Shown: positions 1-7,033, counted from the first letter of the stretch. The stretch: 12,156 nucleotides of DNA from Candidatus Parcubacteria bacterium (GCA_014378965.1 JACMMR010000054.1:1-12156); one strand, 5' to 3'. Translations and numbers: made by a program. Notes: a model not told the origin generated them from the letters alone.

Positions 1-644
1 CGCATTGGATGGATAAAATTCATCACTCTATCTTTTTGATATTGTTTGAATGCAAAGTTCCAGCCAATTGTTAAAACTAATACTGATATAGCAGCTAAAA
101 ATAAAACTTGTTTTTTTGATAATCCTGAGATAAAAATTATTCCTCCCCAGATCGCAAAAATAGTCACAGCAGATCCAAAGTCAGGTTGTAACAAAACAAG
201 GAGTCCGAGTACTCCAGCATACAATCCTGAAATAAACACATGTTTAAATACAGAGATTTCTACATATCGTTTTGAGAAATATTTTGCCAAGAGTAATATG
301 AGTGCAAGTTTCGCAGGATCCGTAGGTTGGATAGATAAGAACCCAAGCTTTATCCAAGACTGCGCACCTTTCGCTACATGCCCTGATACAAACAAAATAA
401 GTAAAGAAACCATAGACGCAATATATAAACCCATCACAAATTTTCTATTTTTCAAAATATAAAGATTGGTTTTTTGCAGATATATAAAAAGTCCAAGTCC
501 AAGTAAAATCCAAACAGACTGCTTAATAAAACGTGTTGATATTTCCCCAAAAGAGATGAGAGTAAACAAGGCTAAAACTGATAATATTAACCCTGGTAAA
601 ATCAAGTACCAATCTACTTTTATTCTTTGAAAAAAACTTGTCAT
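1..644 (-). CDS. rodA: SEDS-family protein, RodA/FtsW-like, 5' part only
   Basis: The minus strand is open from an ATG at 644 to the window edge, giving the first 214 residues of a usually ~370-residue membrane protein. SEDS proteins polymerise peptidoglycan glycan strands from lipid II together with a class B PBP. Visible family signatures are KGAQSWIKLG followed by QPTDPAKL (normally QPSE.aKl) near residues 97-116, QPDFGSA near 155, and a Q..DRVMNFIHP segment at the end of the window. Hydrophobic helices alternate along the whole length. The KGAQSWI form and the YQKDRV segment favour RodA over FtsW, but that split is tentative. The catalytic Asp lies in the part not shown. The start overlaps the preceding gene's stop as TAATG and has no Shine-Dalgarno, so translation is probably coupled to that gene. 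Confidence 0.85.
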   Translation of the reverse strand, partial: MTSFFQRIKVDWYLILPGLILSVLALFTLISFGEISTRFIKQSVWILLGLGLFIYLQKTNLYILKNRKFVMGLYIASMVSLLILFVSGHVAKGAQSWIKLGFLSIQPTDPAKLALILLLAKYFSKRYVEISVFKHVFISGLYAGVLGLLVLLQPDFGSAVTIFAIWGGIIFISGLSKKQVLFLAAISVLVLTIGWNFAFKQYQKDRVMNFIHPM

Positions 645-1417
645 TATTTATATTGTTTTAAGGCCAAATTTGGAATCACCTCAATCTTTGAAGGTTTAAA
701 TGTTATTGGCTCTGGCCATGTAAAGACAACTGAGGCCTCTCCTTTGTCTCCAATACTATCGATAAATGTGCGGGATGATAAAACTCCATTACCCTCTTCA
801 TTATAAATGATTGCAACTACTTCGACATTTCTGTACGACTTTAACGTTCTATTTACAATTTTTACATCTAATTTTGGCTGTGTATCGACGCGAGTCAACC
901 GCTGTTCCACAACTTCAAGTTCTGGTTTATTTCCAAAATATTCTATCCATGTAACTGGTTCAACAAATTCAAATGTTACAAGTTTTGGAACAACCTCTTT
1001 AGTTTGAACCGTTGCTTCAAATATTGGAAAAATTTTAGATGTAGGAATTCCAACTATTCCTTCACGTGTTGCAATCAAAACATTATTTTCATCATAGACT
1101 TTGAAAATATATTTTGCGGGTTGTGAAATATAATCAATGTTTGGATTTTGAATATAGGCAACTAAGTTGTACGTTCCTTTAGCGACATAATATGCTCGAG
1201 CCCATTGAATATCAGGATCTTGTTTTACATTAGCAAAACATGCGATACGACAAATTCCTCCACAGTCAACTCCCCTTTCATTTTGATTTTGTATACCGTC
1301 TGAACATGATGGAGGTTTTTGTGATTTTTTATAAATGTAAAGACCAGCCGGAGTACCGAAGAGTATAACGAGTATTGAAATGATAACGAGTTTTCTTTTG
1401 GCTGACCATGATAACAT
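644..1417 (-). CDS. Membrane-anchored extracytoplasmic protein with Cys-rich DG..N..E..VDCGG motif
   Basis: This 257-residue protein has a short basic N-terminus, one transmembrane segment at about residues 10-29 and a long exported region. Just after the membrane comes C38-S-D-G, then E47-R-G-V-D-C52-G-G-I-C56 and C60. The four cysteines and spaced acidic residues suggest a small disulfide or metal-stabilised knot. The rest is rich in beta strands and looks like one or two Ig/FxLYD-like sandwiches; the fold is inference. I do not recognise a specific function. The start is fixed by an extended -10 box six bases upstream, which predicts a leaderless mRNA. The stop overlaps the start of the RodA-like gene by one base, so the two form an operon and the protein may serve wall synthesis. 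Confidence 0.85.
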   Translation of the reverse strand: MLSWSAKRKLVIISILVILFGTPAGLYIYKKSQKPPSCSDGIQNQNERGVDCGGICRIACFANVKQDPDIQWARAYYVAKGTYNLVAYIQNPNIDYISQPAKYIFKVYDENNVLIATREGIVGIPTSKIFPIFEATVQTKEVVPKLVTFEFVEPVTWIEYFGNKPELEVVEQRLTRVDTQPKLDVKIVNRTLKSYRNVEVVAIIYNEEGNGVLSSRTFIDSIGDKGEASVVFTWPEPITFKPSKIEVIPNLALKQYK

Positions 1418-1423
1418 AAACGG

Positions 1424-1432
1424 ATTATACCA
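1424..1432 (-). promoter_or_regulatory. Extended -10 promoter of the Cys-motif/rodA operon
   Basis: The minus strand reads TGG-TATAAT, then exactly six bases (CCGTTT), then the ATG at 1417. There is no good -35 box, as expected for an extended -10 promoter. Transcription would start at or next to the A of the ATG, giving a leaderless mRNA. Confidence 0.65.
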
Positions 1433-1458
1433 TAAAAAGTTTGGATGGTAGAGGAAGA

Positions 1459-2184
1459 TTATGAAGAAGGTGTCATTTCAGTCTCAGAAGGTAGTTTAAG
1501 TTCATTCTCAAGAAGCTCATTAATTAATTGCTGTCTAGAGCATAGACCCATATCATATTTAGTTAGTTTCTGAGAACAAACATTTATATCTTGATCCAAA
1601 GTTTTTATCTGTTTTAATTCTAGATTATCTATGTCCATTAAAAATAATTTATAGCCAGTTATTGGAAAATTAAAACCTTTTACATGTCTTCTTATATCAT
1701 CACTTGCAAGCAAAAAATAATTATTTCCATTTTCCACAACTTCAAAATTATTTGAAGGTAAAGTACCTACCAACTTTGGTTGACCCTTACCGTATAACCA
1801 CATATCATATATTTCATTTGGTTTATTTTTTGGATTACTTGTAAAACCAATTTTCTGGTTCCGGATAGTACAAATGTAAGGGTAGTCAAAGACCGATGGT
1901 TTTATACTTATTTGTTGATAGAAATCTGTTTTTTCATCATCGGTAATTTTAGTTAAACCTATTGATGAGTGACACTTTTCAACCTCCGTTGTTGTTCCAA
2001 TATTTTCAATAGAAATAGAGGGTAAATTATTAAGATACATAACGCTTTTTGCTTTTATAGATTTAGGAATGAACTCGATTTTTTTATCAGATACTTTTGG
2101 GTACAGGTAAACAAAACCTGAGATTAACAATATAATAAAAATTATTATCAAAACTGAAGAAAAACCTTGTTGTTTATTTTTCAT
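1459..2184 (-). CDS. Prepilin-like N-terminally anchored exported protein of unknown function
   Basis: The chosen start gives 241 residues. The N-terminus MKNKQQG-FSSVL followed by a hydrophobic stretch to about residue 29 resembles a type IV prepilin leader cut after G7, but mature position 5 is Leu instead of the usual Glu. It may therefore be only a membrane anchor. The exported part has four cysteines (C71, C105, C203, C215), enough for two disulfides, and strand-rich segments (YDMWLYGKG, YKLFLMDIDNLEL) that resemble beta-propeller blades. The tail is acidic and polar. The frame is open 11 codons further upstream, to an ATG at 2217 inside the rRNA terminator. I prefer 2184 because a TGG-TATGAT box lies six bases before it, as at two other genes here, and because the basic prepilin-like leader starts there. 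Function unknown. Confidence 0.8.
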   Translation of the reverse strand: MKNKQQGFSSVLIIIFIILLISGFVYLYPKVSDKKIEFIPKSIKAKSVMYLNNLPSISIENIGTTTEVEKCHSSIGLTKITDDEKTDFYQQISIKPSVFDYPYICTIRNQKIGFTSNPKNKPNEIYDMWLYGKGQPKLVGTLPSNNFEVVENGNNYFLLASDDIRRHVKGFNFPITGYKLFLMDIDNLELKQIKTLDQDINVCSQKLTKYDMGLCSRQQLINELLENELKLPSETEMTPSS

Positions 2185-2190
2185 ACAAAT

Positions 2191-2199
2191 ATCATACCA
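2191..2199 (-). promoter_or_regulatory. Extended -10 promoter of the prepilin-like gene
   Basis: The minus strand reads TGG-TATGAT, six bases (ATTTGT), then ATG at 2184. The box begins directly after the T-run of the 5S rRNA terminator, so the rRNA unit ends and this gene begins within about 45 bases. The -35 region would fall inside the terminator stem and shows no consensus. Confidence 0.6.
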
Positions 2200-2200
2200 C

Positions 2201-2229
2201 AAAAAAACCACCAACACGGCGGGTTTTTT
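2201..2229 (-). terminator. Intrinsic terminator of the 23S-5S operon
   Basis: On the minus strand an A-run leads into CC-C-GCC, a GTGTT loop and GGTGG, followed by seven T. The stem has a one-base bulge and one G-U pair and is continued by A-U pairs. It lies about 14 bases after the 5S 3' end. The flanking A and T runs could also end plus-strand transcripts. Confidence 0.75.
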
Positions 2230-2242
2230 AATATCGAATACT

Positions 2243-2360
2243 TTGTTCCGGCGACAAGCTACTCTCCTTGCGTAAAGCTTGTACCATCGCCTTAAGAGGG
2301 CTTAACTTCTGAGTTCGGAATGAGATCAGGTGTGGCCCCTCCAACGAGTCACCAGAACAA
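2243..2360 (-). rRNA. rrf: 5S ribosomal RNA
   Basis: The minus strand carries the conserved core CCGAACTCAGAAGTTAAG and the GCGATGGTAC region. The two ends, TTGTTCTGG and CCGGAACAA, pair to form helix I, which sets the boundaries to within a few bases and gives about 118 nt. It follows the 23S gene by a spacer of under 50 bases and precedes the operon terminator, so it belongs to the same transcript. In the ribosome it sits in the central protuberance with uL5 and uL18. Confidence 0.95.
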
Positions 2361-2375
2361 AAGATTCGATCTTTT
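2359..2375 (-). other. Spacer hairpin just upstream of 5S
   Basis: AAAAGAT-CGA-ATCTTTT forms a seven-pair hairpin ending at the 5S 5' end. It is probably a maturation signal in the short 23S-5S spacer; the role is inferred from its position. Confidence 0.4.
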
Positions 2376-2398
2376 ATTTATTTTTCAATTACAAATTT

Positions 2399-2443
2399 AA
2401 TTAACATACACTTTCACGATTGGATATACATATTTCCTAATAG
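2399..2443 (-). repeat. 23S processing stem, 3' arm
   Basis: This arm is complementary to 5773-5818 over about 45 positions, with one single-base bulge and only G-U wobbles as exceptions. It brings the two ends of the 23S precursor together, as in the RNase III substrate stems of other bacteria. The part nearest the 23S overlaps helix 1 of the mature rRNA. Confidence 0.85.
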
Positions 2444-2727
2444 TATGGACTAATTAGTACACCTCGACTAAACACATTGCTATGCTTACATCTGGTGCCT
2501 ATCAACGTGATAATCTCTCACGAGTCTCATAACGATATCTAATCTTAGGGCTGGCTTCGCTCTTAGATGCATTCAGAGCTTATCCATTCCCGACATAGCT
2601 ACCCAGCGGTGCCGCTGACGCGACAACTGGTAGACCAGAGGTCAGTTCATCTCGGTCCTCTCGTACTAGAGACAAATCCCTTCAAATATCAACGCCTGCA
2701 GTAGATAGGAGACCAACCTGTCTTGCG

Positions 2728-3069
2728 CATGTCTTTCACACATTACTGTGTGCATTGGACTATATCATCATCTTTCTCATATGAGTTAAGATGGTTAACG
2801 TGTAGTCTCTACGGGTAACCAATTCTTTTTACAGAGCTAATCTTCCCTCGGTATTGTCCCGGACATTTCGTCCGTAGGATTTCACCGATATTAGTTAACT
2901 TTATATCATATATATTTCTATAAGTGACCGCCGCAATATACTAATTTAATAGTATGGTTAATCTCAACATTCTTTGTTAGTTATTTTATTTTCCTCGTGT
3001 GGATTCAGACTGTGTAGATACCAATTATAAATAAATTACTTGCGTAAAATAAATAATATTGGGACCTAC
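2728..3069 (-). ncRNA. Group I self-splicing intron in 23S at E. coli position 2593
   Basis: This 342-nt insert splits the H93 hairpin after U2593; joining the flanks restores GTC-GCAA-GAC with a GNRA loop. The guide at 2926-2936 (TTGCG-GCGGTC) pairs with the 5' exon GACCGU as P1, including the U-G pair at the splice site, and its TTGCG pairs with the 3' exon CGCAA as P10. The intron ends in G. The core is visible: P3 2894-2899 with 2794-2799 (GTTAAC); P7 2803-2807 with 2758-2762 (GACTA/TAGTC); P8 2788-2793 with 2769-2774; P9 2737-2752 capped by GTAA; and P4/P5 at about 2848-2886. No homing endonuclease frame is present. Position 2593 is a known group I site, shared with the Chlamydomonas chloroplast intron that encodes I-CreI. 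An external guanosine starts splicing. Confidence 0.92.
2926..2936 (-). other. Internal guide sequence of the intron
   Basis: The minus strand reads TTGCGGCGGTC. Its 3' six bases pair with the last six bases of the 5' exon, and its 5' five bases pair with the first five bases of the 3' exon, without a gap. It lies 133 bases from the 5' splice site, unusually far. Confidence 0.85.
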
Positions 3070-3082
3070 ACGGTCTGAACCC
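3001..3082 (-). other. Long hairpin covering the 5' splice site
   Basis: Bases 3058-3082 (the last 13 of the 5' exon and the first 12 of the intron) are complementary to 3001-3025 inside the intron. Of 25 positions, 21 are Watson-Crick, two are G-U and two are mismatches. The apical region contains TTAC-GCAA-GTAA, a further small GNRA hairpin. This structure excludes P1, because it uses the same exon bases as the guide. Confidence 0.75.
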
Positions 3083-3726
3083 AGCTCGCGTGACTTTTTA
3101 ATTGGCGAACAGCCAAACCCTTGGGACCTTCTCCAGCCCCAGGATAAGTCGAGCCGACATCGAGGTGCCGAACTCCGCCGTCGATAAGGACTCTTAGGCG
3201 GAACTAGCCTGTTATCCCTAGAGTAGCTTTTGTCAGATAATCTTCCCCTGCATCTAATGCAAAGGGTCGGTTCACTATGTTCTACTTTCGTATCTGCTTG
3301 ACATTTACGTCTCACAGTTAAGCCCACTTGTGCCATTGCGCTATCGGCACGGTTTCCATCCGCGCCTAGTGGACCTTAGTAAACTCCTCCGTTACTTTTT
3401 GGGAGGATAGCGCCCCACTAAAACTACCCACCAGATACTGTTCCTCACCGTTTTTTCCGTTGAGGTTAGAATATACACTTTTATAGAATGGTATTTCACT
3501 GACGAATCCACATAAACCAAAATCTATGCTTCAAATTCTCCCATCTATTCTACGCAATAAAAACGTATATTCAATACCAAGCTGTAGTGAAGCTTCTAGG
3601 GTCTTTTCGTCTAACTGCAGGTAAGCGGCATCTTCACCGCTATTGCATTTTCACCGAGCGAGTCTTCGAGACAGTTTTCCAGTCGTTACACCATTCGTGC
3701 GCGTCGGAACTTACCCGACAAGGAAA

Positions 3727-3767
<41 letters not shown>

Positions 3768-4552
3768 CAGGGCTTATATCGGTCAGCACCATATTGCTAT
3801 GTTACCGCCAATATTTGACCTTCTGGCATTGGTCAGGTGTCACCCCCTATACATACTCTTGCGAGTTCGCAGGGAGCTGTGTTTTTGATAAACAGTCGCT
3901 GGAAAAACTTTTGCTGAGGCCTACCTTGCGGTAGGCGAACCTTATCCCTAAGTTACGGTTGCTTTTTTGCCGAGTTCCTTGAAGACCTCTCACTCGTTCG
4001 CCTTGGTCTACTCGACCTGATCACCTGTGTCGGTTTGCGGTACAGTTTTAATATAGATAAGTTTAGAAGCTTTTCTTGGAAGCGTGCTTTGTAACCTTAC
4101 GTCAAATTGCTTGATATTGACATTAAAGTCAGCGGCCCGGATTTACCTAAGCTGCGATCTTACAACCCAAACAGAAATTCAATAATCTGCGTTACATACT
4201 ACACTCCGTCACTCCGTCACTCTATATCAAAGTCATGGAATATTAACCATGTGTCCATCGGGTTCGGTTCTCACCATCCCCTTAGGCCTGACTAACCCTC
4301 AGTCGACAATCGTAGCTGAGGAAACCTTGATCTTTCGGCGTCGATGTTTTTCACATCGATTGTGGTTACTTGTGCCAACATTCTTACTTTGCAATGCTCC
4401 AGGATGGGTCACCCCTTTCCCTTCATCGCGATGCAAACACTCTCCTACCACTCATAAATTCCTAAGAATTTATAAATCCCAAATTTCGGTACTATGCTTG
4501 AGCCCCGATCATTTGTGGCGCAAAATCTCTTGATGAGTGAGCTGTTACGCTA

Positions 4553-4587
<35 letters not shown>

Positions 4588-5167
4588 CATTGTCAAAGAA
4601 ATCTTACATCCTTACTAGCACTGAGCATAGATTTAGGGACCTTAAGTATGGATCTGGGCTGTTTCCCTTTTGACCAGTGAAGCTTCGCCCCCACGGTCTA
4701 ACTGCCACGTTCTTAACTCTTGGTATTCGGAGTTTGATAGAGTTCGCGAGATTGCTCCCTGTCGAACTCTTCCAGTGCTCTACCCCCAAGAGGAACACGT
4801 GACGCTAACCCAAAAGCTATTTCGGAGAGAACCAGCTATTACCAAGCTCGATTAGCTTTTCACTTCTTATCACAGATCATCCCAATGAGTTGAACGACAT
4901 ACGGGTTCGGGCCTCCATTTGTCTTTCGACAGACTTCACCCTGTCCATGATAAGCTCGCATTGGCTTCGGGTCTAATATATAAGACAAAGACGCACTATT
5001 AGTACTCGGTTTCCCTGTGACTCCGACCTTTTCGGTCTTAGCCGCGCCATATATATTAACTCGTTGGCTCATTCTTCAATAGGCACGCCATGACGGACAT
5101 AAATGCCCGCGCTGACTCCTTGTAGGTGTGACGGTTTCAGTATTATTTCATCGTCCTCCCGGACTAA

Positions 5168-5203
<36 letters not shown>

Positions 5204-5410
5204 ATCACAACATGTATTTAGCCTTAGCAGTTAGTACTGCTGGATTCCCCCAAGCTATTCGTGTCCTGGGGTACTCAGGAACAGTAGTAAGAGATATAAT
5301 GTTTTCGCATAAAGGACTATCACCTTCTAGGGTCAAGCTTTCCAGCTTATTCTGCTAACATTATACTTTGTAACTCTTCGAATATAAATATTCATCTACT
5401 GCCCTACAAC

Positions 5411-5503
5411 ACCAAGCTACCCAATGCATCAAGCTAATATAAATAGACAATCCATAAATGAATAGTCGAAAAATAAAAACGTGATGCATCGGAAAGCTAC
5501 GGT
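5411..5503 (-). other. Extended helix in 23S domain I
   Basis: Arms 5411-5430 and 5483-5503 pair (shared ACC, AGCT, CC and ATGCATC blocks with small internal loops) and enclose an AT-rich segment of about 52 bases. It corresponds to the E. coli region near position 270, which is much shorter there. It is an rRNA expansion, with no sign of an intron core. Confidence 0.5.
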
Positions 5504-5772
5504 TTGGGCTGTTTCCTTTTCGCTCGCCGCTACTTAGGAAATGGTGCACATACGTGCTTGTTTTCTTTTCCTTCAGGTACTGAAATGTTTTACTTCCCTG
5601 AGTTTGCGAATTAACTTAATGTTAAAACATGAGAATCAAGTTCTCATAGGTTTCCCTATTCGGAAATCCCCGGATTAGCGATTGCTAGACATCTCCCCGA
5701 GGCTTATCGTTGTCGTGCTACGTCCTTCGTCGCCATGTTGTGTCAAGGCATCCACCGTCCACCCTTGTATTT

Positions 5773-5818
5773 CTATTAGGAAATACATATACCACAATCG
5801 TGAAAATGTATGTTAATT
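5773..5818 (-). repeat. 23S processing stem, 5' arm
   Basis: The 46-base partner of 2399-2443. The pairing is continuous apart from one extra base, so the intron-containing 23S precursor is closed into a loop of more than 3.3 kb before processing. Confidence 0.85.
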
Positions 5819-5876
5819 ATCCTTGTGCGTTTACCTAATTTTTCAACCGGGGGCTTTCCTGAGAAATCCCGATTGC

Positions 5877-5899
5877 CAAATTGTTTACTCAACAATTTG
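5877..5899 (-). other. Perfect 9-bp hairpin in the 23S leader
   Basis: CAAATTGTT, a five-base loop GAGTA and AACAATTTG form a perfect nine-pair stem on the transcript. No T-run follows, so it is probably a folding or processing element. Confidence 0.5.
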
Positions 5900-5938
5900 T
5901 TTACGCCAAGGTTTGTAATTGTCAATTTGCGAAGGAAA

Positions 5939-6001
5939 ATCCGCTCTCGTGAAAAGCGGATATGAAAACTTTAAGCTATTGCTTGGGTCTTTATATCCGC
6001 T
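5939..6001 (-). promoter_or_regulatory. Two mutually exclusive hairpins in the 23S leader (possible attenuator)
   Basis: Three segments appear in transcript order: A, AGCGGATAT (6001-5993); B, ATATCCGCT (5963-5955); C, AGCGGAT (5945-5939) followed by TTT. A can pair with B (9 bp), or B with C (7 bp), but not both. The B-C hairpin ends in four T in a row, resembling a weak terminator, which would make A-B the antiterminator. Regulation is inferred from geometry only. Confidence 0.45.
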
Positions 6002-6038
6002 CTTGTTGAGTCTTTATTATCATACTGTATGGACGTCT

Positions 6039-6066
6039 ATTATATACAAATCAAAAAGAAAGTCAA
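6039..6066 (-). promoter_or_regulatory. rRNA (23S-5S) promoter
   Basis: TTGACT (6066-6061), a 16-base spacer and TATAAT (6044-6039) on the minus strand make the best promoter in the window. Transcription should start near 6032, about 250 bases before the 23S 5' end. A dedicated strong promoter here agrees with the absence of 16S upstream. Confidence 0.8.
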
Positions 6067-6087
6067 GCGAACTCATCCCCTTTATTC

Positions 6088-6107
6088 TGTGGGTAATTTG
6101 TGGATAG
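6088..6107 (+). other. Pair of DnaA-box-like 9-mers
   Basis: TGTGGGTAA (6088-6096) and TGTGGATAG (6099-6107) each differ by one base from the TGTGGATAA consensus. They lie in the same orientation, 11 bp apart, about 20 bp upstream of the rRNA -35 box. Chance occurrence in AT-rich DNA is possible. Confidence 0.3.
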
Positions 6108-6228
6108 TGTAGTTGGTATCAAACCGTCCATATACTATATAAACAAAGGTTCTTTTAAAGGTCACCTTGGATAAGATTTGTCCTTTAAAAAAGAAGTGAT
6201 TTTTGTTCTAATTTTATAAAAGTTTATC

Positions 6229-6948
6229 TTACTCTAGTTTGATATTTCCTTGTCTATATTTATCTATCTCTTTATGGTTCCCTGAAAGTAGAACTTTCGG
6301 TACTTTATATTTTTTATTTTTATAAATCAGAACTTCAGGACGAGTATATACTTCCGATGAAGACACTCGAGATTCTTCTCTTGATTCAAATTTTCCAAGC
6401 ACACCCTCAACTTGTCGTGCGATCACATCTATCATAATAAGTGCAGGTAACTCTCCTCCTGTAGTTACCCAAGGACCGACAGAAACATCTACCATTTTAA
6501 AAACTTTTTTTATACGTGCATCGATACCTTCATACCGACCACACACGATAATAATATCTGTATATTTTTTTGAAAATTTAGTGGCCAGTTCGGTATCAAA
6601 TTGAGCACCAGATGGAGACAAAAAAACTATAAGCGTTTTTGTCCTAACAATAGTTTTTTTTGATAAAATTTTCTCTATACTTTTGATCACTGGCTCAGCT
6701 TGAATCACCATCCCAGGACCTCCTCCATAGGGTCTGTCATCCACTTTAGTTATGCCGGCCTTATTGGCTACAGCAAACTTTTTTGGATTATAAAAATCTA
6801 CTTTTATAAACTTATTTTCTATAGCTCGGGCAATGATTGATTTATCTATATATGAGTCAAAAGACTCTGGAAAAAGAGAGATTATATGAAAATTTAACGT
6901 AAGATTATTGTCTTTTTTGTTAATTTTTTTTGTAGTATTCACACCCAT
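6229..6948 (-). CDS. trmD: tRNA (guanine-N1-)-methyltransferase TrmD
   Basis: TrmD uses S-adenosylmethionine to methylate N1 of G37 next to the anticodon in tRNAs reading CNN-type codons, preventing +1 frameshifts. The 239 residues show the SPOUT knot signatures: FHIISLFPESF (20-30), PYGGGPGM (73-80), CGRYEGID (136-143), GPWVTTGGELPA (158-169), R178 and YTRPE (201-205), then VLLSGNHKEI near 219-228. The usual GDYVLTGGE loop reads GPWVTTGGE. The segment that normally carries the general-base Asp (EDSF in E. coli) reads EESRVSSS here and is shortened. The protein starts about 17 basic, polar residues before the family's normal start; the ATG at 6948 is the only ATG available. The gene has its own promoter, and rpsP and rimM are not adjacent. 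Confidence 0.95.
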   Translation of the reverse strand: MGVNTTKKINKKDNNLTLNFHIISLFPESFDSYIDKSIIARAIENKFIKVDFYNPKKFAVANKAGITKVDDRPYGGGPGMVIQAEPVIKSIEKILSKKTIVRTKTLIVFLSPSGAQFDTELATKFSKKYTDIIIVCGRYEGIDARIKKVFKMVDVSVGPWVTTGGELPALIMIDVIARQVEGVLGKFESREESRVSSSEVYTRPEVLIYKNKKYKVPKVLLSGNHKEIDKYRQGNIKLE

Positions 6949-6949
6949 G

Positions 6950-7010
6950 GTCGACTAGCCGAATGCGAGCTCCAAACGAAATGTTAATGTGAGTGCAGTG
7001 GCTAGTCGAC
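6950..7010 (-). promoter_or_regulatory. trmD leader hairpin ending one base before the start codon
   Basis: GTCGACTAGCC (7010-7000) and GGCTAGTCGAC (6960-6950) form a perfect 11-bp stem around a 39-base loop; the ATG follows after a single C. The loop holds the only SD-like GGAG in the leader, 21 bases from the ATG and so badly placed, and the sequence complementary to the upstream small RNA. Confidence 0.6.
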
Positions 7011-7033
7011 TATGTTAACGAATACGTCTATTC

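Larger units (their letters stand above)
5819..6228 (-). other. rRNA leader and trmD-rRNA intergenic region
   Basis: This 410-base stretch has no credible coding frame, tRNA or 16S sequence. It contains, in transcription order, a 9-bp inverted repeat with a 20-base loop (6153-6161/6182-6190, no T-run on the minus strand), two DnaA-box-like 9-mers, the rRNA promoter, and a leader of about 250 bases with several hairpins. One of these is GGGATTTC-TCAG-GAAAGCCC at about 5851-5870. Confidence 0.7.

Noticed and set aside
46..462. Plus-strand open frame of 138 codons
   Set aside because: It is antisense to the RodA/FtsW-like gene, whose minus-strand translation shows clear SEDS motifs; the plus-strand product has no recognisable feature.
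2728..3069. Group II intron or intervening sequence removed without ligation
   Set aside because: There is no domain V AGC/GTTCG motif, and the P1/P10 guide with P3, P7, P8 and P9 fits group I.
3025..3336. Minus-strand 103-codon frame crossing the intron/23S boundary, considered as an intron-encoded protein
   Set aside because: Most of it reads conserved 23S rRNA, and no LAGLIDADG, HNH or GIY-YIG motif is present.
4201..4221. Tandem ACTCCGTC repeat as a mobile or CRISPR-like unit
   Set aside because: It has only two copies, inside a variable 23S helix, and is best read as rRNA sequence.
6153..6190. 9-bp inverted repeat downstream of trmD as a terminator
   Set aside because: On the minus strand the stem is A/T-rich, has a 20-base loop and is followed by AGAACC and not a T-run. 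No clear trmD terminator was found.
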